Assembly: GCF_036014175.1 (NCBI RefSeq)
Contig: NZ_CP107917.1
Span: forward strand, 5,890,001-5,954,000
Source of the DNA: Streptomyces sp. NBC_00443
GTDB taxonomy: Bacteria > Actinomycetota > Actinomycetes > Streptomycetales > Streptomycetaceae
Length of the DNA stretch: 64,000 nt
Reading direction: 5' to 3'
The notes beneath the pieces are model-generated. The model saw only the letters and a program-made list of their open reading frames with translations, was not told the origin of the DNA and ran no database searches. Of the stretch, positions 43,493 to 51,581 are shown piece by piece. Made by a program: the position numbers and the translations under genes. Each line of letters starts with the position of its first letter. Within the stretch, counting starts at the first letter, position 1.

Positions 43493-44185
43493 TCACGTCG
43501 CCGTTCGGGCCGGGTCGGGGTGGCCGGGGCGGCCGGGGAGGTCGCCCACCAGCGGGTCGAGGTAGCGGATCAGGGCGTTCTTCAGTTCCTGGACGTAGGC
43601 GTCGCGCTCGGCGCCCTCGTGGCCGAGAACCAGCTCCAGACCCGCCTTGTACATGCCCAGGCACATATGGGCGGTCCGGGTGAGGTCCGCCGGGACGGCG
43701 TCTGGCAGGAACGAGGAGAGCAGGTCCTCGATCCGGGACAGCAGGGTCGCGTGCAGGGCGTCGTGATCCTCGGTGATGCGGCCGGGGATGTCGGGGCCGT
43801 GCATCAGCGCGAAGAACACCGGGTGTTCGCAGTTGAAGGCGATGAACCGGTCGACGGCAGAGCCGACTGCCTCGTCCAGAGGTGTCGCGGGGTCGACCGG
43901 GGCGAGTGCCTCACCGTACGTCTCGCGCATCTCGTGCATGAGGCGGCCGCCCAGCTCTATCGCGATCGCTTCCTTGTTCGGGAAGAACTGGTACAGCGTG
44001 CCCGGCGAGACGCCTGCCTCGCGGGCGATGGCGTTGGTGCTGGCGGCCGTGTAGCCGGTGGTGGTGAAGACGGTGGCCGCGGCTTCGAGCAGCTGGGCGA
44101 TGCGGCGCTCGCCGCGGGCCTGGCGGCGGCGCGGCTGCTCCTTGTCCTGGTGGACCTGGTCGTCCTTCTCCCGGTTGGCGGGCAC
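43493..44185 (-). CDS. TetR-family transcriptional regulator
   Basis: About 230 residues. DNA-binding domain RIAQLLEAAATVFTTTGYTAASTNAIAREAGVSPGTLYQFFPNKEAIAIEL (residues about 28-78), then a helical effector domain (VDRFIAFNCEHPVFFALMHGPD). It is divergent from the MMPL transporter gene, and two palindromes lie between them, so it most likely represses the transporter until an effector binds. The GTG start (VPANRE) is preceded by GGGGATAAC. The frame does not extend usefully upstream. Confidence 0.88.
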   Translation of the reverse strand: MPANREKDDQVHQDKEQPRRRQARGERRIAQLLEAAATVFTTTGYTAASTNAIAREAGVSPGTLYQFFPNKEAIAIELGGRLMHEMRETYGEALAPVDPATPLDEAVGSAVDRFIAFNCEHPVFFALMHGPDIPGRITEDHDALHATLLSRIEDLLSSFLPDAVPADLTRTAHMCLGMYKAGLELVLGHEGAERDAYVQELKNALIRYLDPLVGDLPGRPGHPDPARTAT

Positions 44186-44212
44186 GCGTTATCCCCAGTT
44201 CTCCGAACGCGA

Positions 44213-44270
44213 TTGACAAACGCGAGCGGTCGCTCGCATTCTTGAGAAACGCGAGTGATCTCTCGTGTTT
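44213..44270. promoter_or_regulatory. MMPL promoter with two TetR operators
   Basis: TTGACA (44213-44218) and CATTCT (44237-44242) form a plausible promoter with an 18-base spacer for the MMPL gene. Operator 1, GCGAGCGGTCGCTCGC (44222-44237), lies inside the spacer. Operator 2 has arms AAACGCGAG (44247-44255) and CTCGTGTTT (44262-44270), one mismatch apart from symmetry. Both fit sites of a TetR repressor that also controls its own gene. Confidence 0.6.
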
Positions 44271-44347
44271 GCCAGTCTATGGCAGTGACGGCTTCATGCA
44301 GCCCGGGCTGCGCTCAGCATGGATCAGGGTGAAGGGGACACCGCACA

Positions 44348-46654
44348 ATGACCGAAGTCAACAGGCCGCCCCGCCTCGGAGGCTGGACCCGTTTCGTGAC
44401 GGCCCGCCCCCGGTTGTCGCTGCTCGCGGCCTTGGTGATCACCGCGCTCGCCGTGTTCGCGGGCAGCGGCGTCGCCGACCGGCTGGGCAGCGGCGGCTGG
44501 GAGGACCCGCATGCCGAGTCGACCTATGCGACCAAGGCCCTGGAGCGCGAGTTCCCCGCCTCCCAGCCCAACCTCCTGCTCCTCGTGGACGCGGGCGACG
44601 CCTCGGTGGACGATCCCGCGGTCGCCGCTGAGGCCCGGCGGATAGCCGCGCGTCTGGCCGGCGAGAAGGGGATCACGGGAGTCGGTTCCTACTGGCAGGC
44701 GGCCCCCTCGGCTGCTGCTGCCCTGCGCGCCGAGGACGGCCATGAGGCGCTGATCGCCGCCCGCATCACCGGCGAGGAGAAGGAGGCCGGGGAGACCCTG
44801 GACCGCATCGCGCCCGAGTTCCGGGGTGCGCACGGGCCGGTGGAGGTGCGCGTCGGCGGCCCGGTCGCGGTGCGCCACGAAATGCAGACGATCATCCAGG
44901 AGGACCTGATCCGGGCCGAGGTGATCGCCCTGCCGGTCACCCTGGTGCTGCTGGTGATGGTCTTCGGCAGCGCGGTCGCGGCCCTGCTGCCGCTCGGCAT
45001 CGGCATCGTCGCCATCCTCGGCACGAACGCGGTGCTGCGCGGTCTCACCGAGGTCACCGACGTCTCGGTCTTCGCGATGAACCTCACCACGGCCCTGGGC
45101 CTGGGCCTGGCCGTCGACTACGCGCTCTTCATCGTCCGGCGCTTCCGCGAGGAACTCGCCACCGGCGCCGAACCGTTGACCGCGGTCGGCACAACCCTGC
45201 GCACAGCCGGCCGCACGGTCCTCTTCTCGGCCCTCACGGTCGCGGTGTCCCTCGCGGCGATGCTGCTCTTCCCGCAGTACTTCCTGCGGTCCTTCGCCTA
45301 CGCCGGTATCGCGGTGGTGCTGCTGGCCGCGGCGGCCGCGCTGATCCTCCTCCCGGCGGCACTGGCCCTGCTCGGCCACCGGGTCAACTCCCTGGACCTG
45401 CGCCGCCTGTTCAGGCGCGGCCGGCGCGCGAGCGGGCCGCAGGGCCCGAAGGCATCCGCTCAGGAGACCGGCACGTCCGGCACGTCCGATACAACCGGCA
45501 CCTCCGGCACGACCCGCGCCCCGGAAGGCAAGGCCTGGGCCCGCACGGCGAACCTCGTCATGCGCCGCGCCCCCTTCTTCGCCCTGGGCACCACCGCCGT
45601 CCTGGTCCTGCTCGGACTGCCCTTCCTGGGCGTGAAGTTCGGCACCGCCGACGACCGCCAGCTGCCGTCGAGCGCCGAGTCCCATGTCGTGCAGCAGCAC
45701 ATCCGCGACGGCTTCCCGGGCAGTCCCGGCGGCGGCCTGGAGGTGCTCGCCGAGGGACCCGCGACTGAGGCGCAGTACGCCGACTACAAGGAGCGGATCG
45801 CCGCCCTCCCGGAGGTGCTCCGGGTCGACGGGCCGCTGGTGCAGGGCGACTCGGCGTACTTCACCGTGCTCCCGAAGGGTGAGGCGGTGGACGACCCGGC
45901 CCAGCGCCTGGTGGACGAACTGCGCGCCACACAGGCGCCGTTCGACACCAAGGTGACCGGCGCGGCCGCGGTCCTGGTCGACTCCAAGGACGCGATAGCC
46001 GAGCGCCTGCCCCTGGCGGCCGCCTTCATCGCGATCGTCACCCTGCTGCTGGTGTTCCTGCTGACCGGCAGCGTGCTGATCCCCATTCAGGCGGTGGTGC
46101 TCAACGCGCTGAGCCTGACGGCGATGTTCGGCGCCGTGGTCTGGATCTTCCAGGACGGCCATCTGTCCGGCCTGCTCGGCTTCACCACCCCAGGCTCGAT
46201 CGAGACGACCCTCCCGGTGCTGATGTTCTGCGTCGCCTTCGGCCTGTCGATGGACTACGGAGTGTTCCTGCTGTCCCGGATCAAGGAGGAGTACGAAACG
46301 ACGGGCGACCACGACCAGGCGGTCCGCCACGGTCTGCAGCGCACTGGAGGACTGATCACCGCGGCTGCCGTGATCCTTGCGGTGGTGATGGTCGCGATAG
46401 GCACATCCAGGGTGACCAACACCAAGATGCTCGGCCTCGGCATCGCCCTGGCGGTGCTGATGGACGCGATGATCGTCCGCAGCCTCCTGGTGCCGGCGGT
46501 CATGCGCCTGACGGGCCGGGCGACCTGGTGGGCCCCGGGACCGCTGCGGCGCTTCCATGAGCGGTTCGGAGTCAGCGAGTCGGGCGACGAACCGGCGCCG
46601 GCTCCGGCGACCGAGCCCACTCAGGAGCGGGACAAGGTGAGCGCGCACCGCTGA
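44348..46654 (+). CDS. MMPL/RND-family membrane transporter
   Basis: About 768 residues with the two-fold RND layout: one helix, a large extracellular loop, five helices, then the same again. The proton-relay regions are TTALGLGLAVDYALFIVRRFREEL and MFCVAFGLSMDYGVFLLSRIKEEY, each with the Asp-Tyr pair. A Thr/Gly-rich linker (QETGTSGTSDTTGTSGTT) joins the halves. Such proteins export lipids, siderophores or drugs. The divergent TetR gene suggests efflux induced by its substrate. It ends 102 bases before the alcohol dehydrogenase start. Confidence 0.9.
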   Translation: MTEVNRPPRLGGWTRFVTARPRLSLLAALVITALAVFAGSGVADRLGSGGWEDPHAESTYATKALEREFPASQPNLLLLVDAGDASVDDPAVAAEARRIAARLAGEKGITGVGSYWQAAPSAAAALRAEDGHEALIAARITGEEKEAGETLDRIAPEFRGAHGPVEVRVGGPVAVRHEMQTIIQEDLIRAEVIALPVTLVLLVMVFGSAVAALLPLGIGIVAILGTNAVLRGLTEVTDVSVFAMNLTTALGLGLAVDYALFIVRRFREELATGAEPLTAVGTTLRTAGRTVLFSALTVAVSLAAMLLFPQYFLRSFAYAGIAVVLLAAAAALILLPAALALLGHRVNSLDLRRLFRRGRRASGPQGPKASAQETGTSGTSDTTGTSGTTRAPEGKAWARTANLVMRRAPFFALGTTAVLVLLGLPFLGVKFGTADDRQLPSSAESHVVQQHIRDGFPGSPGGGLEVLAEGPATEAQYADYKERIAALPEVLRVDGPLVQGDSAYFTVLPKGEAVDDPAQRLVDELRATQAPFDTKVTGAAAVLVDSKDAIAERLPLAAAFIAIVTLLLVFLLTGSVLIPIQAVVLNALSLTAMFGAVVWIFQDGHLSGLLGFTTPGSIETTLPVLMFCVAFGLSMDYGVFLLSRIKEEYETTGDHDQAVRHGLQRTGGLITAAAVILAVVMVAIGTSRVTNTKMLGLGIALAVLMDAMIVRSLLVPAVMRLTGRATWWAPGPLRRFHERFGVSESGDEPAPAPATEPTQERDKVSAHR

Positions 46655-46756
46655 CCTGTGAGGAGACGCGGGTGCCGTACCGCAAACCCGGTGGAGCGTC
46701 TAGCGTTTCTGATGATCTCCGTGCAAGGGGCGCGGCGCGGCCGAAAGGAGACGGCG

Positions 46757-47800
46757 ATGCGGGCAGTGGTGTTCGAGCGGTATGGCGAAGCGGCCGAGGT
46801 GCGTGAGGTGCCCGACCCGCATCCGGACCCCCACGGGGTGACCGTGCGGGTCGAGGCGACGGGGCTGTGCCGCAGTGACTGGCACGGCTGGCAGGGCCAC
46901 GACCCCGACATCCAGCTGCCGCATGTGCCGGGTCATGAACTCGCCGGCGTGGTCGAGGCGGTGGGCGACCGGGTGACCGGCTGGCGCCCCGGCGACCGGG
47001 TCACCGTGCCGTTCGTGTGCGCCTGCGGCAGCTGCGCGGCGTGTGCAGCCGGCGACCAGCAGGTCTGCGAGCGCCAGACCCAGCCGGGCTTCACCCACTG
47101 GGGCTCCTTCGCCCAGTACGTGGCGCTGGATCACGCCGACGTCAACCTCGTCGCCGTGCCCGAGGAGATGTCGTTCGCGACGGCGGCCTCGCTGGGCTGC
47201 CGGTTCGCCACGGCGTTCCGGGCGGTCGTGCAGCAGGGCCGGGTGGCGGCGGGGGAGTGGGTTGCCGTGCACGGCTGCGGCGGGGTCGGCCTGTCGGCGG
47301 TGATGATCGCGGCGGCGTCTGGCGCGAGGGTCGTCGCGGTGGACGTGTCCCCGCAGGCCCTGGACCTGGCGCGGAAGTTCGGGGCGGCGGAGTGCGTGGA
47401 CGCGTTGAGCACACCGGACACGGCGGCCGCGATCCACGCCCTGACCGGCGGCGGGGCCCATCTCTCCCTGGACGCCCTCGGCTCACCCACCACCTGCGCT
47501 GCCTCCGTGAACAGCCTGCGCCGCCGGGGCCGGCACATCCAGGTGGGCCTGCTGCCGTCGGAGTCCGGCACGACTCCCGTCCCCATGGCCCGCGCGATCG
47601 CCCTCGAACTCGAACTGCTGGGCAGCCACGGCATGGCCGCGCACACCTACCCGCCGATGCTGGAGCTGGTGCGGGCGGGCGCGTTGCGGCCGGATCTGCT
47701 GGTGACGTCGACGATCACGCTGGACGCGGTGCCGTCGGCACTGACGGCGCTCGGGACGGCGCCGGGGGCGGGGGTGACGGTCATCGAGCCGTGGGGCTGA
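46757..47800 (+). CDS. Zinc-dependent alcohol dehydrogenase
   Basis: About 347 residues of the medium-chain family. Catalytic zinc ligands are Cys38 (TGLCRSDWHGW) and His60-Glu61 (PGHELAG). The structural zinc site is C90-x2-C93-x2-C96-x7-C104. The NAD(P) site is VHGCGGVGLSAVMIAAASGARVVAVD. It oxidises an alcohol or reduces an aldehyde; the exact substrate is unknown. ATG 46757 has AAAGGAG 6 bases upstream. Its 3' end overlaps the convergent GNAT gene by 20 bp, in the 15-bp repeat array. Confidence 0.88.
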   Translation: MRAVVFERYGEAAEVREVPDPHPDPHGVTVRVEATGLCRSDWHGWQGHDPDIQLPHVPGHELAGVVEAVGDRVTGWRPGDRVTVPFVCACGSCAACAAGDQQVCERQTQPGFTHWGSFAQYVALDHADVNLVAVPEEMSFATAASLGCRFATAFRAVVQQGRVAAGEWVAVHGCGGVGLSAVMIAAASGARVVAVDVSPQALDLARKFGAAECVDALSTPDTAAAIHALTGGGAHLSLDALGSPTTCAASVNSLRRRGRHIQVGLLPSESGTTPVPMARAIALELELLGSHGMAAHTYPPMLELVRAGALRPDLLVTSTITLDAVPSALTALGTAPGAGVTVIEPWG

Positions 47801-48449
47801 GATGCGTGGGGCTGAGATCCGTGGAGTTGGGGTCCGTGGGGCTGAGATCCGTGGAGTCGGGACCCTTGGAGTTGGGATTGCTGGAGCTGAGATCTCCGGA
47901 GTTGCGCGCGGCCCACTCGTGGTCGAGGAGGGCCATCAGCACCTCGTCGACCCATTCGCCGTCCCGCAGCTCGATCTCCCGGCGGATCCCCTCGACCGCG
48001 AATCCGACCTTCTCGTAGACGTGCAGGGCGCGGAGGTTGTAGGCATAGGCCTCCAACTGGATCCGGTGGAGCCCGAGTTGCTTGAAGCCGTGGCCGACGA
48101 TGAGCCGGGTGGCCTCGGTGCCCAGGCCCCGGCCCCGGCCGCGCGGTCCGATCAGGGTGCGGAAGGTGCAGCTGCGGGCGTCGGGGTCCCACTCGTACAG
48201 CACGACCTCTCCGACCAGTTCGCCGGTTGCGCGGTCGATGACGGCGAGGTCGAGGCGGTCTGGCTGGTCGGAGCGGGCGCCGTACCAGGAGCGCAACCGT
48301 TGAGGGGTGAGCTCGTCGGGCGAGTCGCCGGTGAAGCGTCGGACCTCCGGGTCGCCGATGATCTCCCACATACCAGCGGCGTCGGCCTCGGTGAACGGGC
48401 GGAGCACGGTTCTGTCGCCGGTCAGGGTTGGTTTGACGGAGAAGCTCAT
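47781..48449 (-). CDS. GNAT N-acetyltransferase with pentapeptide-repeat tail
   Basis: About 222 residues. The GNAT core is TLTGDRTVLRPFTEADAAGMWEIIGDPEVRRFTG, TLIGPRGRGRGLGTEATRLIVGHGF (acetyl-CoA loop with R-G-R-G-L-G) and GLHRIQLEAYAYNLRALHVYEKVGFAVEGIRRE, a RimJ/RimL-type architecture. The final 35 residues are a run of degenerate five-residue repeats (SGDLS, SSNPN, STDLS, PTDPN, STDLS) encoded by 15-bp DNA repeats. ATG 48449 starts the conserved domain. The tail is unlikely to be needed for catalysis. Confidence 0.85.
   Translation of the reverse strand: MSFSVKPTLTGDRTVLRPFTEADAAGMWEIIGDPEVRRFTGDSPDELTPQRLRSWYGARSDQPDRLDLAVIDRATGELVGEVVLYEWDPDARSCTFRTLIGPRGRGRGLGTEATRLIVGHGFKQLGLHRIQLEAYAYNLRALHVYEKVGFAVEGIRREIELRDGEWVDEVLMALLDHEWAARNSGDLSSSNPNSKGPDSTDLSPTDPNSTDLSPTHLSPTAR
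47791..47910. repeat. 15-bp tandem repeat array
   Basis: Eight consecutive 15-base units with the pattern (G/C)TGG(A/G)GNTGNGNTCC start at 47791, 47806, 47821, 47836, 47851, 47866, 47881 and 47896. Units 2 and 4 (GTGGGGCTGAGATCC) are identical, and unit 1 differs at one base. The first unit contains the alcohol dehydrogenase stop codon. A multiple of three keeps the GNAT frame. Such arrays can change in copy number. Confidence 0.85.
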
Positions 48450-48501
48450 GGGGCGACTGTGCCCCACAGGGCGGTGGGGGCACAGTCGATTTTCCGGGAG
48501 G

Positions 48502-48702
48502 TCAATCCGATCTGCGCCCTCGGTTGCCCGGGCGGGACGCGACCCAGATCCGGACGGTTTCGGCGTACCAGAAGGGCTTGCCGCCCTCCACATGGTCGGG
48601 CGGCGGCAGCAACCCGTGCTTGCGGTAGGACCGTACGGTGTCCGGCTGCACCTTGATGTGAGCCGCGATCTCCTTGTAGGACCAGAGCCTTCGGTCGGTC
48701 AT
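48502..48702 (-). CDS. Small helix-turn-helix protein (AlpA/MerR-like)
   Basis: About 66 residues: TDRRLWSYKEIAAHIKVQPDTVRSYRKHGLLPPPDHVEGGKPFWYAETVRIWVASRPGNRG, a winged helix of the excisionase/MerR-like class. ATG 48702 has GGGAGG 8 bases upstream; GTG 48711 overlaps that site and is less likely. It is not beside an integrase, so it may be an ordinary regulator or a remnant. A hairpin and direct repeats lie upstream at 48871-48916. Confidence 0.72.
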   Translation of the reverse strand: MTDRRLWSYKEIAAHIKVQPDTVRSYRKHGLLPPPDHVEGGKPFWYAETVRIWVASRPGNRGRRSD

Positions 48703-48870
48703 CGGTTGCACCTCCCTGCGCGCGCCGCGGCGGCGACCGGGGGCGGTCGTCGGGGGTACCGTGCGCTGCGCTGGTGATCACAAAGCCTGTGCCCCGTCAA
48801 CGACGCCCCGTGAGAAGGGGACAGTGCCTGTGCACCGGGTGTGACGCAAGACCTGCGTACATGCGACATA

Positions 48871-48916
48871 TGTGACACGGAAGGTGCCTTTGTGACACGA
48901 GTGCTGCAAAGGCACC
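48871..48916. promoter_or_regulatory. Direct repeats and hairpin between the HTH gene and iolC
   Basis: TGTGACACG occurs at 48871 and 48891 (20 bp apart, two helical turns). The second copy overlaps an inverted repeat with arms GGTGCCTTTG (48883-48892) and CAAAGGCACC (48907-48916) around 14 bases. The element lies 169 bases upstream of the HTH gene. No gene is seen in 48703-49127; the segment 48917-49006 shows nothing else. Confidence 0.5.
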
Positions 48917-49006
48917 GGAGTCATGCAGGGCGCGGCACATTGACAACCAACGCCTGCGCACCGCCCCCAAGCGCCCGGCATCCCCGGAGGCAGGGCCTCG
49001 TTCGAA

Positions 49007-49050
49007 TGTCCGGACAAAATATTGACAGCCCTGCCTGGTCAGGCTAGAAA
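49007..49050 (+). promoter_or_regulatory. Promoter and operator of the iol operon
   Basis: TTGACA (49022-49027), 17 bases, TAGAAA (49045-49050) makes a strong -35/-10 pair, about 75 bases before iolC. Directly upstream, TGTCCGGACA (49007-49016) is a perfect 10-bp palindrome of the kind bound by GntR or LacI regulators of inositol genes. No iol regulator gene is in the window. Confidence 0.65.
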
Positions 49051-49127
49051 GCCGAAGAGAGCCGAAGCGCAACGCTGACAGAAGACGCTGACAGAAGCGC
49101 CGCCACAAGGGAGACCGAGGGAAGCCG

Positions 49128-50078
49128 ATGGCGTACGACTTGATCACCATGGGGCGGATCGGAGTGGACCTCTACCCCCTGCAGACCGGCGTCCCGCTGC
49201 CGCAGGTCACGTCCTTCGGCAAGTTCCTCGGCGGCTCGGCGAGCAATGTCGCGGTCGCCGCGGCCCGCCTGGGACGCCGTACCGCGGTGATCACCCGCAC
49301 CGGCGACGACCCCTTCGGCACCTACCTCCACGAGGCCCTGAAGGGCTTCGGCGTCGACGACCGCTGGGTCACCCCGGTCCCCGGCCTGCCCACCCCGGTC
49401 ACCTTCTGCGAGGTCTTCCCGCCGGACGACTTCCCGCTGTACTTCTACCGGCAGCCCAAGGCCCCCGACCTGGAGATCGACGCCCACGAGCTGGACCTCG
49501 ACGCCATCCGCGACTCCCGCGTCTTCTGGGTCACCGGCACCGGCCTGAGTGAGGAGCCCAGCCGTACGGCGACGCTGGCGGCGCTCGCCCATCGCGCCAA
49601 GTCCGGCACGACGGTCTTCGACCTCGACTGGCGCCCCATGTTCTGGAAAGACCCCGCCGCGGCCCGCCCCTTCTACGCCGAGGCCCTGAAGCACACCACC
49701 GTCGCCGTCGGCAATCTCGACGAGGTGGAGATCGCGACGGGCGTGCGTGAACCGCATGCCGCGGCCCGCGCGCTGCTGGACGCCGGGGTCGAGATCGCGG
49801 TCGTGAAGCAGGGCCCCAAGGGCGTCCTCGCCGTCAACAGCAAGGGCGACCAGGCCGAGGTGCCGCCGCTGCCCGTGAACGTGCTCAACGGCCTCGGCGC
49901 CGGTGACGCCTTCGGCGGTTCGCTCTGCCACGGCCTGCTCGAAGGCTGGGACCTGGAGAAGACCATGCGGCACGCCAACGCGGCCGGTGCCATCGTCGCC
50001 TCCTGTCTGGAGTGCTCCTCCGCGATGCCGACGCCGGACGAGATCGAGGCCGCGATCGCCGCGGGGGCCGTCAAGTGA
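49128..50078 (+). CDS. iolC: 5-dehydro-2-deoxygluconokinase IolC
   Basis: About 316 residues, PfkB family. It starts YDLITMGRIGVDLYPLQTGVPLPQVTSFGKFLGGSASNVAVAAARLG, has FDLDWRPMFWKDP, and ends with NGLGAGDAFGGSLCHGLLEGWDLEKTMRHANAAGAIVASCLECSSAMPTPDEIE, where Asp in GAGDAFGG is catalytic. It phosphorylates 5-dehydro-2-deoxygluconate, a product of inositol breakdown. It is the first gene of the operon and overlaps the aldolase-like gene by GTGA. Confidence 0.92.
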   Translation: MAYDLITMGRIGVDLYPLQTGVPLPQVTSFGKFLGGSASNVAVAAARLGRRTAVITRTGDDPFGTYLHEALKGFGVDDRWVTPVPGLPTPVTFCEVFPPDDFPLYFYRQPKAPDLEIDAHELDLDAIRDSRVFWVTGTGLSEEPSRTATLAALAHRAKSGTTVFDLDWRPMFWKDPAAARPFYAEALKHTTVAVGNLDEVEIATGVREPHAAARALLDAGVEIAVVKQGPKGVLAVNSKGDQAEVPPLPVNVLNGLGAGDAFGGSLCHGLLEGWDLEKTMRHANAAGAIVASCLECSSAMPTPDEIEAAIAAGAVK

Positions 50079-50965
50079 CCGTTGACATAGGGGAACTCGT
50101 CCGCCTGCGCACCCAGCGCCCCGAGGCGATCGCGGAGGCGGCCGCCCGTCGCACCCGCCGCCCGCTGCTCGGCGACTCCGGCCGGCTGATGATCGTCGCC
50201 GCCGACCACCCGGCCCGTGGCGCCCTCGGCGTCGGCGACCGCAAACTCGCCATGGCCAACCGTGCCGACCTGCTGGAACGCCTCTGCCTCGGGCTCTCGC
50301 GCCCCGGCGTCGACGGCGTCCTCGCGACCGCCGACATCCTGGACGACCTGCTGCTGCTCGGCGCCCTCGACGGCAAGGTCGTCATGGGGTCCATGAACCG
50401 CGGCGGCCTGCAGGGCGCGAGCTTCGAACTCGACGACCGCTTCACCGGCCACCGCCCCGAGGACATCCAGCGTCTCGGCTTCGACGCCGGCAAGCTGCTC
50501 CTGCGTATCGACTACGACGACCCGGGTTCCCTCACCACCCTGGAGTCCACCGCCCGTGCCATCGACGAGATGGCGGCGCGTGAACTCCCGGTCTTCGTCG
50601 AACCGTTCATCAGTCACCGCACCCCCCAGGGCAAGGTCGCCAACGACCTGTCCGCCGAGGCCGTCACCAAGTCCATCGCCATCGCCTCGGGACTCGGCGG
50701 CACCTCCGCCTACACCTGGCTGAAGCTCCCGGTCACGGGGAACCCCGACGACATGGCCGAGGTCATGCAGACCTCCACACTGCCGGCCGTCCTGCTGGGC
50801 GGCGAGGTCGGCGGCTCCATCGAGGAGCAAGTCGGGGCATACGAGAAGTGGCGAGGTGCACTCCAACTGCCCACCGTGCGGGGCCTGGTGGTCGGACGCT
50901 CGCTGCTCTACCCGGCGGACGGGGACGTGGCCGGCGCCGTCGACACCGCCGTAGGACTGCTGTGA
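50075..50965 (+). CDS. Cgl0159-like aldolase of the inositol operon
   Basis: About 296 residues of the Cgl0159 (beta/alpha)8 family related to DeoC/LacD aldolases. Landmarks are GRLMIVAADHPARGALGVG, GVDGVLATADILDDLLLLG, KVVMGSMNRGGLQGASFELDDRFTGHRPEDIQRLGFDAGKLLLRIDYDD, LPVFVEPFI and TYAWLKLPV-like TSAYTWLKLPVTG (Lys candidate). In inositol operons it stands where IolJ would, so it likely cleaves 6-phospho-5-dehydro-2-deoxygluconate. GTG 50075 overlaps the iolC stop. This reaction is inferred, not shown. Confidence 0.82.
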   Translation: MTVDIGELVRLRTQRPEAIAEAAARRTRRPLLGDSGRLMIVAADHPARGALGVGDRKLAMANRADLLERLCLGLSRPGVDGVLATADILDDLLLLGALDGKVVMGSMNRGGLQGASFELDDRFTGHRPEDIQRLGFDAGKLLLRIDYDDPGSLTTLESTARAIDEMAARELPVFVEPFISHRTPQGKVANDLSAEAVTKSIAIASGLGGTSAYTWLKLPVTGNPDDMAEVMQTSTLPAVLLGGEVGGSIEEQVGAYEKWRGALQLPTVRGLVVGRSLLYPADGDVAGAVDTAVGLL

Positions 50966-50972
50966 GGGCCTT

Positions 50973-51581
50973 ATGACGAACCGCGAGCCGCACACCGGGA
51001 CGAACAACTGGCCGTACGCCGGCAAGGGCAACGGGCTGTACATCCCGACGGGCGCCACCGCCGACGCGGACTACGTGCTCGACATCGGCCCCAAGCGGGC
51101 CGGGTGGACCCACAGCAGCCTGCGGATCGTCGAGTTGGAGCCCGGTGGCACGCACATGTTCACCACCGGGGACAGTGAATGGATCGTGCTTCCGCTGAAC
51201 GGCGGATGCACCGTGGACATCGGGAACGAGAAGTACCAACTCCTGGGCCGGGACAGCGTATTCAGTGGAGTCACCGACTTCGCCTACGTGCCCCGTGACG
51301 CCCGGGCACCGATCGCCTCCGGCGCGGGTGGCCGCTTTGCTTTGGCAGGAGCGAAGTGCGAGCGAAGACTCCCCGCCCGCTACGGCCCCGCGCCGGAGGT
51401 CCCCGACGTGCAGCCTTCGCGGCCACGACATGTGCTGCGTCGCCCGCCCTACGGCAGAGCTTCGGGCTTGCAGCGCGGTCGCGGTGCAGGCCGTCGAGTC
51501 GTAGGAGGCGGCAGAGCCGTACAGGAGTGGCGGATCTGCTTCCATCCGGACCACGCAGAAGGCACAGGGGGTTACCGATGA
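50973..51581 (+). pseudogene. iolB: Disrupted iolB (5-deoxy-glucuronate isomerase)
   Basis: Only 202 codons where the family has about 270-300. Residues 1-144 are IolB-like (GLYIPTGATADADYVLDIGPKRAGWTHSSLRIVELEPGG, SEWIVLPLNGGCTV, SVFSGVTDFAYVPRDA, FALAGAKCERRLPARYGPAPEVP). Residues 145-184 (51405-51524) match nothing in the family, and the last 18 (EWRICFHPDHAEGTGGYR) look like the true C-terminus. The second cupin half, with the metal-binding H-x-H-x-D-E region, is missing. Just before the break, codons become atypical (TTT, GCT, TTG, GCA, GGA, CGA, AGA). It overlaps iolD by ATGA, so the operon is otherwise intact. Confidence 0.75.

Noticed and set aside
43468..43683. Small plus-strand frame beginning MRTLQQCCVTS with GGAG upstream
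   Set aside because: It runs antisense into tetR and becomes Gly/Arg-rich; no gene follows that it could regulate.
48502..48702. HTH gene as an excisionase marking a mobile element
   Set aside because: No integrase, attachment-site repeat or tRNA gene lies nearby, so a mobile element is not supported.
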